The notes under the pieces are model-generated. The model was not told where the DNA came from, made no database searches, and saw nothing but the letters and a program-made list of their open reading frames with translations. This document shows, piece after piece, positions 1 to 11,870 of a stretch of DNA of 64,000 bases (positions are counted from its first letter, which is position 1; each line of letters starts with the position of its first letter). This stretch comes from Mansonella perstans. Taxonomy: Eukaryota > Nematoda > Chromadorea > Rhabditida > Onchocercidae. The stretch covers positions 248,001-312,000 of the forward strand of contig JBAMDO010000002.1 in assembly GCA_037074765.1 (NCBI GenBank), given 5' to 3'. The position numbers and the translations under genes are program-made.

Positions 1-3000
1 TTGATATGATGATAATCGTTATATTAATAATGAGTATCTGCATTACTTTTATTTGTCATAGAAATTCCAACAATTTCCCTGAAATCTTAAGCAGACGGCA
101 CTTAACAAAGTAAATATTCATTTGCATCTTATTCCTGTTCAGTAAATAGTTTATGTCGTCATAAAAATTGTTACGATATGTTGCGGTAAGTTCAAAAGTT
201 ACGCTAGTAAAAGGTGATATTGCAAGTACAAGCATTACATGACATCATTGCACGCTTTACTAGCCAATGTTCACAACAAACATAAAAAAATGTTTGGCTA
301 GTAATAAAAAGTTATCATTAAATGATTGGATGTTATTTTACGTATGACCAGATTAAATCATTTCTAAATCATTCCATTTGCAAAATATGTTTTTTCTTAT
401 TCATTCATAATTTCATTCTTTTTAACGAAATTTTAAAATAATACATAATAAAAGCATAAGTATGTAAACAAACTCGTGGATACTAATTTCAAAAAAAGTA
501 GTACTTAAAATGAATGAACGGATCATTTTAATGTCAGATGATAGATCTTTCATGTAGGCGATCTATAAAATGATAAAAATTTCAACATAAACAAAATTAT
601 GCATTGTTAACTACGATTTCGAATGAAATTTTTGACAATTTAAGAGCTCATCCATGCATATCAAGTCACAACGAATAAAGAAAATGGCACATTATTTCAT
701 AGTATTTGAAATGGAATAGCTATCAATCTATCAACAGAGCCATTTAAATTCACCACTGAATGCAATTCCTAGCAACAATAGCAAAATTTAAAAATTGAAA
801 TTTTACTTTGAATACCATTAATGTAACAAATCCGGGCACATTTAATTCTTCCATACATTCATGCTAATATTACCAATTATTTGTAAATTATAATTTCACT
901 AGAGACTAGTTAAATTACTTAACTTTCAAAAAGAAATTAAAAAAATTTAGAAATTTGAAAAAAATTTTTCTTTAAAAAAAAGGAAGGAATAACGCAAAAT
1001 GCAGAGACGCACTTTTTTCATGAATGGCTAAGTCTCTTTTAATTAAATTTATCCAGACTTGTTTGACATTCATTTTTCCCTGTTTTATTCCATAGTAAAC
1101 AAACAACAACTATCCAGATCCACGATTGCAAAGATATATTTAATTTTTCAAATGAAAAGAAAAATTGAAATAGAAAAAGGACCAATTTCAAGTTCTTTTG
1201 ACGCAGAAAAAAGAATGCAAATTATAAATTTTTTCGCGTGAAGTTCATTATAACGTTAAAATTGTTTTAAATACGTGTTGTTACGCAAACTTCATTAATA
1301 CACCTATTGCACTTGTAAATATATGAAACAATTTAAACAGCAAATAAATTCCAGTAGTACCATATTTGTAGAAGAATGAAACAATTTTTGTCATAAGCAT
1401 ATTTGTACTGTAGTGTGCTCGTAAACGAGTGCGATTGCTTTTACAGTGTGCATATTTACAGTAACACTACATTATTGTGCACTTTTAGATGAATAAAATG
1501 ACTTTTACAGCATGTGTATCTACAGAAATAATACATTTTCGTCAATATTTTATCACTATGATTTGTTCAATCCTAAATACGTTAATTTTCAATTAAATCT
1601 AATGATTCTCTTCAAAGAGAATTAAATTTGCTAACATACGATATAGCAGCGCAATCGTTTTCTTTGCAATGTATTGCGCTTAAAACACGTCGAAGTGTGT
1701 GTGTGACGTACGTAATGGTTGATGAAAATTATTAGCAATGAAAATCATTTATTCAGGTAACATCCTTATTTCGCAATTATTCGTAAGTAATTAAGCAATA
1801 ACATATGAACAATATGCTTCGCGCACTGTAATCGAATTTCCTATCAATACCAGAAAAATTAGAAGAAAATCGATTTAATAATTGATTTAATTAATACCAC
1901 TCATTCTGGCATAAATGGTTAGCATTAAAATTGTTCCGGAAAATAAAAAAGAAATAAAAGAACCGTGACCAGATTCCGTAAACCGAATTTATTTCCGTTT
2001 TTACAAAGTAAGCAAAGCATAGTTCATTTTTGTTCGCTTCTTTCAACTCACACACTTCCGTTTTTTCTTTTATACTTCCGCTAATGCCTCTCTCTTTTTC
2101 ATCCCTTTCCAATTTACGCCATCTTGCGATTTACTCATACATTTTGTCATACTCAATTTAATCAATGCAATCTTTAAATGTTCACCACTCTCGAGACATG
2201 AGCGCCTTAAAAATGCGCTTTTAGTCATTCCTCTATGCTCTTACACAAATACATCCTACATTCAAATATGGATTTTCAAATTTGTAAAAAAAATAAACTT
2301 CTCTTCATGACATCTTTTTTCTTTCTTCAATGTAAATGCAGTAAGGAGAAAAAATTTTCTGCCTTTTATTAAATTCCTTTTCAATATTTCTAACTTCATT
2401 TTAATAATTCTAAAGCACATATAAACTGCACGCGAAAAAGCAAAAGAATTACTGTAAAAGAAGAATTACTGTAGCAGGAAGAACTTCTCTAAAGTGTCAT
2501 TCGTTTGCAATAAAAATGAAAAATTTTTTAAAATTATGTATAAATTTATTATAGAATTTCTTAATGTAATTTCTAGAAAAATTTATGTTAGGAAAGAAAA
2601 GTAAAAAAGAATAAGTAAGTTCTAAAACAATCCAGAAACAACCTAATTGCAATTATACTTTAAAATCTATGATTTCAGTTGAAATCAAATTATTATTATC
2701 GATAAAATTTTTTTTTCTAACAAAATTCAAATATTTCAATTTCAAAAAGAATGTACAATTTTAATTTTCCACAAAGCAAAGTATCAAATGATGTCATCTA
2801 TATTACCAACATAAAAATCAATAAATTGTTAAATTCACATCAAATAACAGCGGCATATAAGGATCCTTTCAAAAAATTTCAACCAAATTTCGGAGTGTCA
2901 CGTTATTCTTTAACCTCAATTTAAACAATGCAGCGCTATTGTCATGGGCTGTATTTTTCAGCGTAAAAATTGTCAGCTGTTAATTTTGATAGATGTCAAA

Positions 3001-3360
3001 GATATTTTAATTATTTTAACAAACCGCATTAAATTATCACAACTTATTTAATTCATTTAATATTCAACCTTATTGCTACAGTTTGTTTCTTAAACAATTA
3101 CTGATTCAAAAAAACTCATCAAAAATACTCGCAGAAAGATAAACAAGTAAATGAATTCGAAAGCTTGAATCAGATAATAAGCCTAAGTAGAACTAAACAG
3201 TTGCTCTTTCAGAGTAGACTAAAATTTTTCAGCAAATTTAATAAAAGTAATTAAAAAGCGTTTTCAGCAGTAAAAAACAATTTGGTAGTTGAATTCTCAT
3301 CATATTTACGAATTTTCAAAAAAGTTACTTTTCAAAGATACCAAATGTTGCAACTTCTAA
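1..3360. other. AT-rich region, no gene recognised
   Basis: No exon chain with matching splice phases was found on either strand. The open frames here (for example 1059-1241 and 1891-2112) are rich in Lys, Asn, Ile and Phe, as expected from AT-rich non-coding DNA, and show no family motif. Intergenic sequence or a long intron is the simplest reading. Confidence 0.5.
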
Positions 3361-3621
3361 ATACTCATCCGATTATATTTCCCAGGGGAAAACAAAAATG
3401 CTAAGCAAATAACCGGTTTTACTCACTACACTTCATCTAGACAATTTCATGAAGCAATCAAGGACGTTTGCTGTGAGATTTACGGGATAAACGACATGAC
3501 GGGTCATTTTGATAAAGGACAAAGGAAAGATCGGTCGAGGTTAAAAGGATACTGTAGATACATTTCTGACTACCTGCTAATTCGAAATATTCATCAGTGT
3601 ATTTCAATTTTGTTTTTTTAG
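3361..3621 (+). other. Isolated exon-like open segment, unknown
   Basis: An 86-codon stop-to-stop open frame. Its composition is unlike the surrounding AT-rich noise: it carries Cys, Gly, Asp, Arg and His, including the stretch KDVCCEIYGINDMTGHFDKG. A cag acceptor lies at 3383-3385 in a weak pyrimidine context. There is no upstream ATG in frame. No partner exon with a fitting phase was found nearby and I do not recognise the family. It could be an orphan exon, a decayed gene or a fragment of a mobile element. Confidence 0.25.
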
Positions 3622-3839
3622 AGCAAAAAATGATTTTATGCTATTGGAAAAGATAATTAGCTCTTTCAAATGATTATTCCATTAAGAATGGAAATTACTC
3701 CTAGTAAAATTTACTGAAATTGAAATGAAAATGAGATATGAAAAGCCGAAATGGAAAGCATTGGTGATTTCGTTTAATTCATTATCAAGCTTAATTAAGA
3801 AATTAGGAAAAAACAAAAATACTAAGCAAATAACCAGTT
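3384..3839. repeat. 35-bp direct repeat pair, 421 bp apart
   Basis: The segments 3384-3418 and 3805-3839 are the same 35-bp sequence with four mismatches. Both contain the core ctaagcaaataacc. The first copy lies at the start of the isolated open segment at 3361-3621. Confidence 0.7.
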
Positions 3840-6800
3840 GATAGTGGCAGTAATTTCCAGACTAATAAAGCTTTCAAGAACAGACATGATGATAATATTG
3901 TCATCATATTCGTTGTTCAAGGAAGGAATGTTGATAGCAATTGTATAAAGCATTTTGCAAGCCATGAATACTGACACTCATTGGACTTTATGAAGAAATG
4001 AAATAGTAAACTCTGCAATAGCGAATTTTCGAATTGTTCATATGCATATGTTGATGATAAAGTGATAGTTGATAACTTCAGCCATTAATTAATAAAATTA
4101 TCAAGTCCTTATAATTAATACAGCTATAATGTGATTTCCAAAAAACAAAGAACTTGTTTGCTTAGAAAATTAATTAATTGAATTTTGAATAAAATTTTTG
4201 AAAAAAATGAAAGAAAATCCATGTTAATAAATGTCAGGAGTTTAAGTATTAAAAATATAAGCTGAAATTGTTTAAAAAGTTTTCAAGACTTCAAGCGCCT
4301 TAAGGCCTTTTCAATTATGTTTGCTTGCTATCGAAACGAAAGAACTTTCATAGTCAAAAAAATTCAACAAACATTCTAAAATGATTTTCAAATATTGAAT
4401 GTGCTCAGGAGATTAAAACAGAAATTAGCAAGAAAATAGGCCACAAAAGTGATGCTGAAGAGGAATAGAAATGGATAGTTTTTAAAATGAAAGGAGGAGG
4501 AGGAAGAAAAGAAGAGGAAGAGAAGGGAGAGGAAATGAGAAAAGTAAATTGAAGGGGCCTTTTTAGGATGAGAGAAAGAGGATTCTTATTGGGGGGATAA
4601 GAATTCTCAATCAGTTTCATTTGAGGAGCGATTTCATCCACTTGAAACAAACTTGGCGACAATTGACCCTTCCACTGATGACCACTGCTCATTGGGTCTA
4701 TTTTTTACTTCATTATTTCCATTTTCTCTCACAATCCACTTCAAAATCATCTAACGAATCAAAAGAAGTATTCACAAAAATTTGTATACTTTGACAAACA
4801 AATCAGCAAATCATTTTTATCTCTGTTAGTTACTCAAATTTCTAAATAATAAAATGCTAAATAGATAATTTTAAGTTGAATATTAGTTGTATAGCAATTA
4901 TATTTACAAAATTTATAATTGTACGGCAAAAAAAAATATGGAAAAATTTATTTTCATAGTCATACATGTTGAATTTATTTATAAATATAGTGGCAATAAA
5001 AGAAGTAAAAAAGAAAACAAAATTTGATTTAAACAAGCATAACTTATTTTTACTGTCAAGGTAACAGCAATTCAATTGGCTGATAAGGAATGATAGCAAA
5101 TTGATAGGAAAATTAATACACTTTTCTTTTTTTTATTTAATTTTGAAGTAAATTTTTTTGTAAGTCTTTCTCAATATTTCACTTCTGGTGGAACTAAAAA
5201 TCGATTAGAAGCACAGTTAATTAGCTTAATCAATATGTTAATTAGCTTTTGTAGGCGGGAAATAATCCATTCGATCCGCGTTAATTTTTTTTCCCATAAT
5301 CGCTCGTAATTTATAAAATACTCACTCTCAACTTACAATTATAAATTAATTCAAGGAAAATTGAATAATTTCAAATAAATTAAACGAATCAAGTCGGTTA
5401 GCAGTAAATTTATGATTTCATGAATTCAATTTAAGACAAATGACGTTTTAAGTGTGACATTTATGTATAACTTGAATAAATTAATTTGTCATCAAATTTT
5501 TTAACAAAATTCACATCAATTTCATGAGCAAATTAATAAATTAAATGAGGAATAATTTGCCGATAGAAAATTGAGAAGTTTGATCTCAACAACATGCATT
5601 GGTTCTTTGTTACCATCGTTCTTTTTTTATTCCTTTTTCATCAAAGAAACTAAAAGTTATTTATATTTATCAAGTAACTTATCAAGCCTTAATTATACGT
5701 ATTTTGTTATTACTATGAATAAAAAGAAAGACCAGTCTGTACAAGGAAAAAGTTTGAACAATTAGCAAGTATTTTGTCTTATTTATTCATTATCTGTTAA
5801 TTTGGAAAACCCCAAGCTTGAAAAATATATATTTAGCAAATTACAATTTCTACCGATATTTATAATTTACTTTCTATCAGCTATTGTTAATTCTTAGTAT
5901 TGCTATTGGAATAAATTTATCTCTTGAAAGGCAAATTTGTTCAGTTAACAATTATAAATTTAAAAAAAAAAATTTTAAAATTGGAAAAAATTAAGTGCTA
6001 AATTAAACATAAATAATTTAAAATGAGAGAAATATCCCAAATGATTATATGAATAAATTTCTCTCAGTGAATCGAGATAGGCTTTTTCAAATTTAAAATG
6101 GAATATTTTTAAAATTTCTCATCAAATTTTGCCACTTTATATTTGTGAATAAAAATTTTTGATTGTATCATTTTGGATTTTAGATTCATCTCGCTAAAAT
6201 CTCTGAAAATTCATTTACTAAACAATTCGCAAATTATTTTTCTTTTTTCATTTCTTACAGTATGATATAATGATAAGCTATGGTTTTATACGGTATGATT
6301 AAAAAGTGTCAAGTAAAAAATTTGCGAAAAAAAAACGAATTTAATTCGAAATGATATAAATTTGAAAAAGTTATTTGCGACTAAAGGACAGATGCATCGT
6401 TAATCACATCAATAATTGATAAATAAATTTTAGGTTGCGTTTAAATTTGATTTAAAATTTTCCGAAAGCTATTTATATGCAAAGAAAACACCTGTTTAGA
6501 GTAAAATATGCGTTCAGTAAATTTTGCAAATAAGCAAATGAATAAATTAAATAAACGAATTTCGATCAGAAAATTTTTGATTGTTCAAAGTTTAAAAATC
6601 TACATAACAAAAATTTTTGTTTAAGTAAGCAAAGTTTGACAAATGCAAAGGTTACTTTTATAGCTTTTTTTTTTCATTTTTAATTTTGTTTTCTTTTAAT
6701 AAATGCAGAAAATTTTTGAAATCGGAGGACGGTATGCGTAAGAGCATATTTTTTTGTGTTTTATTAAAAAACTAATAATTAACCGCCGGAAATGTTAATT

Positions 6801-7840
6801 GGTTTGAGAGGAAGAAGGGAAGAGAAAAAAAGGAGAGAGAAAAAAGAGAGATGAATAATAATGATCTCTCTCCCTCTCTCTCTCTCTTTCTCTTCCTTTT
6901 ACTAATCTCTAATTTCTTATTGTCCTTGAGAATTGAAATACCAAATTATTTTTTATTAGAATCTCATTTTTTAATAAAAATTGTTGAAATAAATACAGGA
7001 AATGTTTTTTTAACAAAAAATTTTGGAAATTCAGAGGATTATAAAAAGAGAGAATGAGAGGAAAAGGGAAAGAGAAAGAAAGTGATAAAAGTTATAACTT
7101 AGTCGTTTATTACTTATCTCTTCAAAAAAAATTCAATAATTACCTTTGCGATATTTTCTTAATATTGTTAATAATTCTATGGTTTATCAAGGTAATTAAA
7201 ATGAATTTTAAACTGTTTAACTTATCGTTTCTATTCCAAAATATATTTTAAATCACAATGGTAGTTAGAAAGCGAAAGAGATTTCAAATAAAAAATCAAT
7301 TTCAAAATGTAAACTTGTCATTTTTATTCGCCAATCAAACATCTGTTCAATGGAACTTTTCCTCTTTAGAAACAAAATCTATTTACTTCGAAAAAATCTC
7401 TGATAGCATCATTCATTCTGCTAACATTATATATTTGCTAATTTACATAAAGTAAATAGTATTTTGTATGGTATCTTACAGTCTAGAAAATTATGTAATT
7501 TAGCATAACAAATGATTAATTTCTATTTATTGTAACAGTAATCAACCTTTGACTGATCAAAATTACATTTAGTTGCACTAACATTTTCCATTGCAATAGA
7601 CTGAGAAAAAAATTGGAGTAGGAAAAAGTGCAAAGAAAATGGCACAATATAATTACATTTAATTTTTTCAATAAAAAAGGAAAAATTAAATTATGAAAAA
7701 TGTTCGAATTTTCAATAACTGAAAATTGCGTTATTTAAATAGCCATTGAATAATAATGCAATCCATGGATTTCTATTCAATTTCGTAAAATTTTTACTTT
7801 CAACTTGCGGACAAAAGAAATTTGAAAAATGAAAAAAAAA
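3840..7840. other. AT-rich region with polypurine and GA/CT tracts
   Basis: No gene was recognised. A purine-only stretch of G and A runs through about 4489-4531. At 6818-6900 a GA-rich block is followed at once by a CT-rich block and could fold back. The open frames here are low-complexity and do not chain into exons. Confidence 0.5.
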
Positions 7841-8336
7841 TTCAACAAGTTTCGCAGTGACTTTTGCTAATGTTATAATGAGAGCAGTTTTACTTGGAGA
7901 TATGTTCAATATGTTAATGACTTGCTTAATAAGCCATAATTATAGTAATTATCAAGTGGAAAAATTTATTTTTTTTGGAAGAAATTTTTTTTCTGAAAAG
8001 TAAGAGTATCGGAAGTTTTAACTGACTAAGAGATGAATTTATCAAAAAAAAAAGTTGTGATTTTTTAAGACATTTTCTTCTAAGATAATAAATTTGTTAA
8101 TATTCTTTCAGTAAGCTTTTGCATTTATCTTTACCTTTAATACTTTTAAAATAATTTAGGTTGATGTGATAATGACAATGACAGATGGGTTAAGGTCAGT
8201 CGATCAAATCTTTTTTTTTGTTCAACAAGTTTTGCAATCGCTTTTGCTAATGGTATAATGGCAGGCAGTTTTACTTGGAAATATATTCAATATGTTAATG
8301 ACTTACTTAATAAACTATAATTGTAGTAATAGTCAA
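7841..8336. repeat. Diverged direct duplication of about 115 bp
   Basis: 7841-7955 and 8221-8336 are clear copies of one another: both begin ttcaacaagttt and both carry ttttgctaatg, gcagttttacttgga, attcaatatgttaatgact and tagtaat at matching spacing. The copies start 380 bp apart in the same orientation. Function is unknown. Confidence 0.8.
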
Positions 8337-8459
8337 CCTGAATGAGCAATTATGCAAATTACGGCCAGAAGTATGCTATTATAGCAACTAATGTTACATT
8401 ATGGATGAATGAAATAAATGGATGATGAATGGAAAATCTTTTCGGCCTAAAATTCATCG

Positions 8460-8720
8460 TTAATTTATGCAATAAAAAATATACGAAATTTATTGAGAAA
8501 TAATTTGGATCAAATTTGATTGATTATTTTTTTATTTGTGAAAGCAAAAAGAATAAATGTTTTTGTACTTAATATATACATTCTTATTGATTAGGAAATG
8601 ATTTGAATTAAATTTGATCTGACTGTTTTCCACTGAAAAAAAGTAAAAACAAAAAATATTTGTTTTCCAATTTTCGATATATGTATTTAGATAATCAAAT
8701 TTGATTATTTTAAAGATATT
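8460..8720. repeat. Weak tandem duplication around tcaaatttgat-like motifs
   Basis: Two adjacent blocks of roughly 110 bp share a diverged aaatttgat core followed by T-rich sequence, an a-rich stretch with gtaaa/gcaaa and a gtttttgt/tttgttttc segment. The match is weak and the edges are approximate. Confidence 0.35.
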
Positions 8721-8788
8721 TGACTATTTCAAAATTATAAAATGGATCGAATCTGTCTATTTTTTCTCTCAAATATACATAATTGTAC

Positions 8789-8968
8789 TTTTTTTTTTTT
8801 TTTTTTTAACAGTGTTTTAATATCTCTGTCTTAATTTTTGTTTTAATATTTCGGCTTGTTTTTTAATTTCTAGCAGAAAATCTTTAAAATAACAGTAACA
8901 TGATAAACTAGTTTTATATTTAGTAGAAGCAATTATAATTAAATATACATATATATATATATATATAT
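8789..8968. repeat. Poly-T tract and AT dinucleotide microsatellite
   Basis: A run of 19 T lies at 8789-8807 and an uninterrupted-looking (AT)n tract at about 8942-8968. Both are simple repeats likely to vary in length between individuals. Confidence 0.85.
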
Positions 8969-9027
8969 CTAATTAGGATGACAACCGGATACAGAATAAC
9001 TGGTGCAGTGTTTTGTTTATCTTTCAG

Positions 9028-9173
9028 TGATTGGAAGAGTGGCTACTGCACCATTGATACACATCGTCCGTGGATGGACAATTGATACAAAAGATCAAAT
9101 TCATCTGGGTTATATTATGGCAATGCAGGAGCTATCCACTCTCATCCTAATCTGTTCACTAAACAATAAATGA
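9028..9173 (+). other. Isolated exon-like open segment ending in a stop
   Basis: A good acceptor (ctttcag, 9021-9027) is followed in phase 1 by 47 open codons and TGA. AATAAA overlaps the end at 9165-9170. The block is less AT-rich than its flanks. The peptide contains IGRVATAPLIHIVRGWTID and a hydrophobic end (STLILICSL), so it could be the last exon of a membrane protein. No upstream exon was found. A second frame is also open here (Met at 8978) for 35 codons, so the frame is not certain. Confidence 0.25.
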
Positions 9174-10853
9174 CAATAACAGCGACAACAACGACGATGA
9201 TCGCATGTCAACAAAAGTATCCCAAAATTAAAAATCATTCTAAATTTGATCGCTCATTCATCCATTTCTCTTTAGTTTTGGTCGATAACATATTTTGTGT
9301 TTTCGTTTTATTTCACTAATTTCATAAAATATAAATTTGAAAAAGCAAATGCATAAGTTTCAGTAATTAAGCAAACAAAAATGAAAAAAAAAAAGCAATA
9401 AAGGAATTCTTTAAACAGACTAGAATAAATTCAGTCAAAATGATCAAAGTTAGATTTAATTGAATGAATGTGAAAAAATTCGATATTCGATTTATTCGGA
9501 GAATTTGAATTGCAAAAACAATTCATCAAAATTATTATTTCATTCTCCTCATTCAAAAAACAAATAATTTTGTCATCGATACTTTCATATTTGTTTAAGT
9601 TTTAAGATTAATTTATTCTTGTGAAATTAGTAATACATTGAATAGAAAGTTCAATTTAAAAATTGAAAAAACTTTCGAAAATATCATTTAACAAATATAT
9701 CAGTTCATTGATATTAAGTTAAAATTATTTTCATTCTTTTTTTTGTTGATAATTTTATTTCATTAATAAGAATTCGTCCCATTTAACATTATTTACAAAG
9801 AAAAAAACTTATTATCAGACAATGCGACAATTTAGTTTAAGGTAAATCATTAGGAGAGTTCTTGGAATGAGAAGTAACATAATATGATTAATGACGGATT
9901 ACTTTGATGCAGTCAAGGCGGATAAGTGATTTATTGCTACAATAATCATTTTGTTTAATAAATAATTTTTAACAATAAATTAATTGATTTAAAAGTAACG
10001 AAAAAAACACTTTATGAACAATAAATCCAAATTTTTTGAGCATATTACCGTGTAACACTGCGAATGTTAGTTCTATTAAAAGTTTGCTGATTGAAAATTA
10101 AAATGATTAACTTACTCATTCGTTGCAAATTTAATTAACTATTATTAACAATGGCAGCACATTTACTCATACATTTTATGATGAATAAGAAATATATCGT
10201 GAATAAAATATTGAATTAATATTAAATAATGAAAAATTCAATCGTTTTTAATGCTAAAAAATTTTTTTTTGCATTTTTTGCGTTAAAAATTGATTGATAC
10301 AAAAAATGTGAACCTTTCATTAAAAGATGTAAAGCAGAAAAAAAAAACATAAAAGGAAAGAAAAAATAGAAAACGAGGAGAAAATTATCATTGTGAAATT
10401 GGAAGTGATTAATTCTTCCGGAAGTAGTTGACTAGTCAAATTAAAAGTTATTATAAAATTGAAGGTTAGATGTATTTTGCACATAGTATATGGGGCAGTA
10501 ATGTTAATTTTTTAGTTGACTGTATGCTCTGAAAAATGTTATTATTGGTAAACCAATTTTTCATCTCTTTCAAACAAAAGCAAGTAACAGACGTGAAAAA
10601 AGGTATTTAACGGTGTTAAAGCCATCACCTACTTATCATTGCTATCACGTTGGCAATCATAAAATTGAATTTTGTCTAATTTGAAATTAATCACAATTTA
10701 TTTTTAATGGTATGATATTTTCTTAGAAAAATATATTGAAAGTAATTCGCTTCATTTCGCTCAATAAATTTTAAATTAGATACAATATATGAGGAGAATT
10801 ATTTATTGAAAGAAGAAAAGTTTTTTTGCTTTTTTCTACGAGTCGATGAAAAT

Positions 10854-10890
10854 TGATGATGATGATAATGATGATGATGATGATGATGAG
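10854..10890. repeat. GAT trinucleotide microsatellite
   Basis: Imperfect (GAT)n with one AAT interruption. The reverse strand reads as a serine-rich tract, but no gene context supports translation. Confidence 0.85.
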
Positions 10891-11599
10891 ATAGATGGAA
10901 AAGTTCGAAAAAGTTGAATAGGTAAAAAGGTTATGGTTAGTAGTGGTAGCTGTAGCAGTAGTTGTAGGACAGATCGGTGATGTATCATCAAAGAGATGAT
11001 ATTACAAAAAGATGATTGATTAGGGTATGTATGAAAGAGATGATCGATGCAGTGATATGTCATCAGTAAAAAGGCAAGTGAAACCTCAAGTTATTCCTTA
11101 CTCTTTTCTGATCATTTATTTCGTAATACAAACTCATAAATTAATATTTCACAACTACTTGTTCTTCAACAGTAACAAGCAATTATTAACAAGATTTTGC
11201 AAAATTTCAAAAAACAAATAACAATTAGTGAATTAGTTTTTAAAAATTTCAATAATTTTATTTTAGATTTTAAATTAAACCTTTGATAAATCAAAATAGC
11301 TGTTACTATTTCTCCAATAATTAGATTTTAATTTAAATTCAGCAAAAAATTATTACTTAATAGGTTTTAATAATTTTTTTTTTTAACTTATCAATTCGAT
11401 TTCATCAAAAAAAATCACCGATTAATAAATGAAAAAGCTAGTGAAATTTACTGAAACTGCGAAAACGTTTACTTAAATCAATTCGTTTTTGTGACGAAAA
11501 TCTTAAACGGATTTAAAATCTCAACCAAATTTGACAATCGATTCGGACCTGATTTCATCTATCATCATATCTGCCATGTTTAACCCAACTTTAGATAGT

Positions 11600-11870
11600 C
11601 AGAAGCAAAAAAAAATCGAAATTACTCATACACGCATATGCTAATAGTACCAATGTGAAAAATGAGTTTTTTCTTCTATCACTATCCATTATTGTGGGTA
11701 ATAAAAACCAAATTAAAATTATCCATGCTGTTTAAGATGCGCATGTAAAGATGTTAAGATGAAAGATTAATTTCTTCTTTCGTCACTTCTCATCACTGTG
11801 GACAATAAAAAGCAAAAAAAATTTGAAATTACACATAGAATTCAGCAAACACATGCTAATGATGTTTAAG
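11600..11870. repeat. Diverged tandem duplication of about 200 bp
   Basis: The segment near 11605-11665 (agaagcaaaaaaaaatcgaaattac, later catatgctaat) recurs near 11810-11865, and ttcttctatcactatccattattgtgg near 11670 recurs as ttcttctttcgtcacttctcatcactgtgg near 11770. Order and orientation are conserved. Confidence 0.6.
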
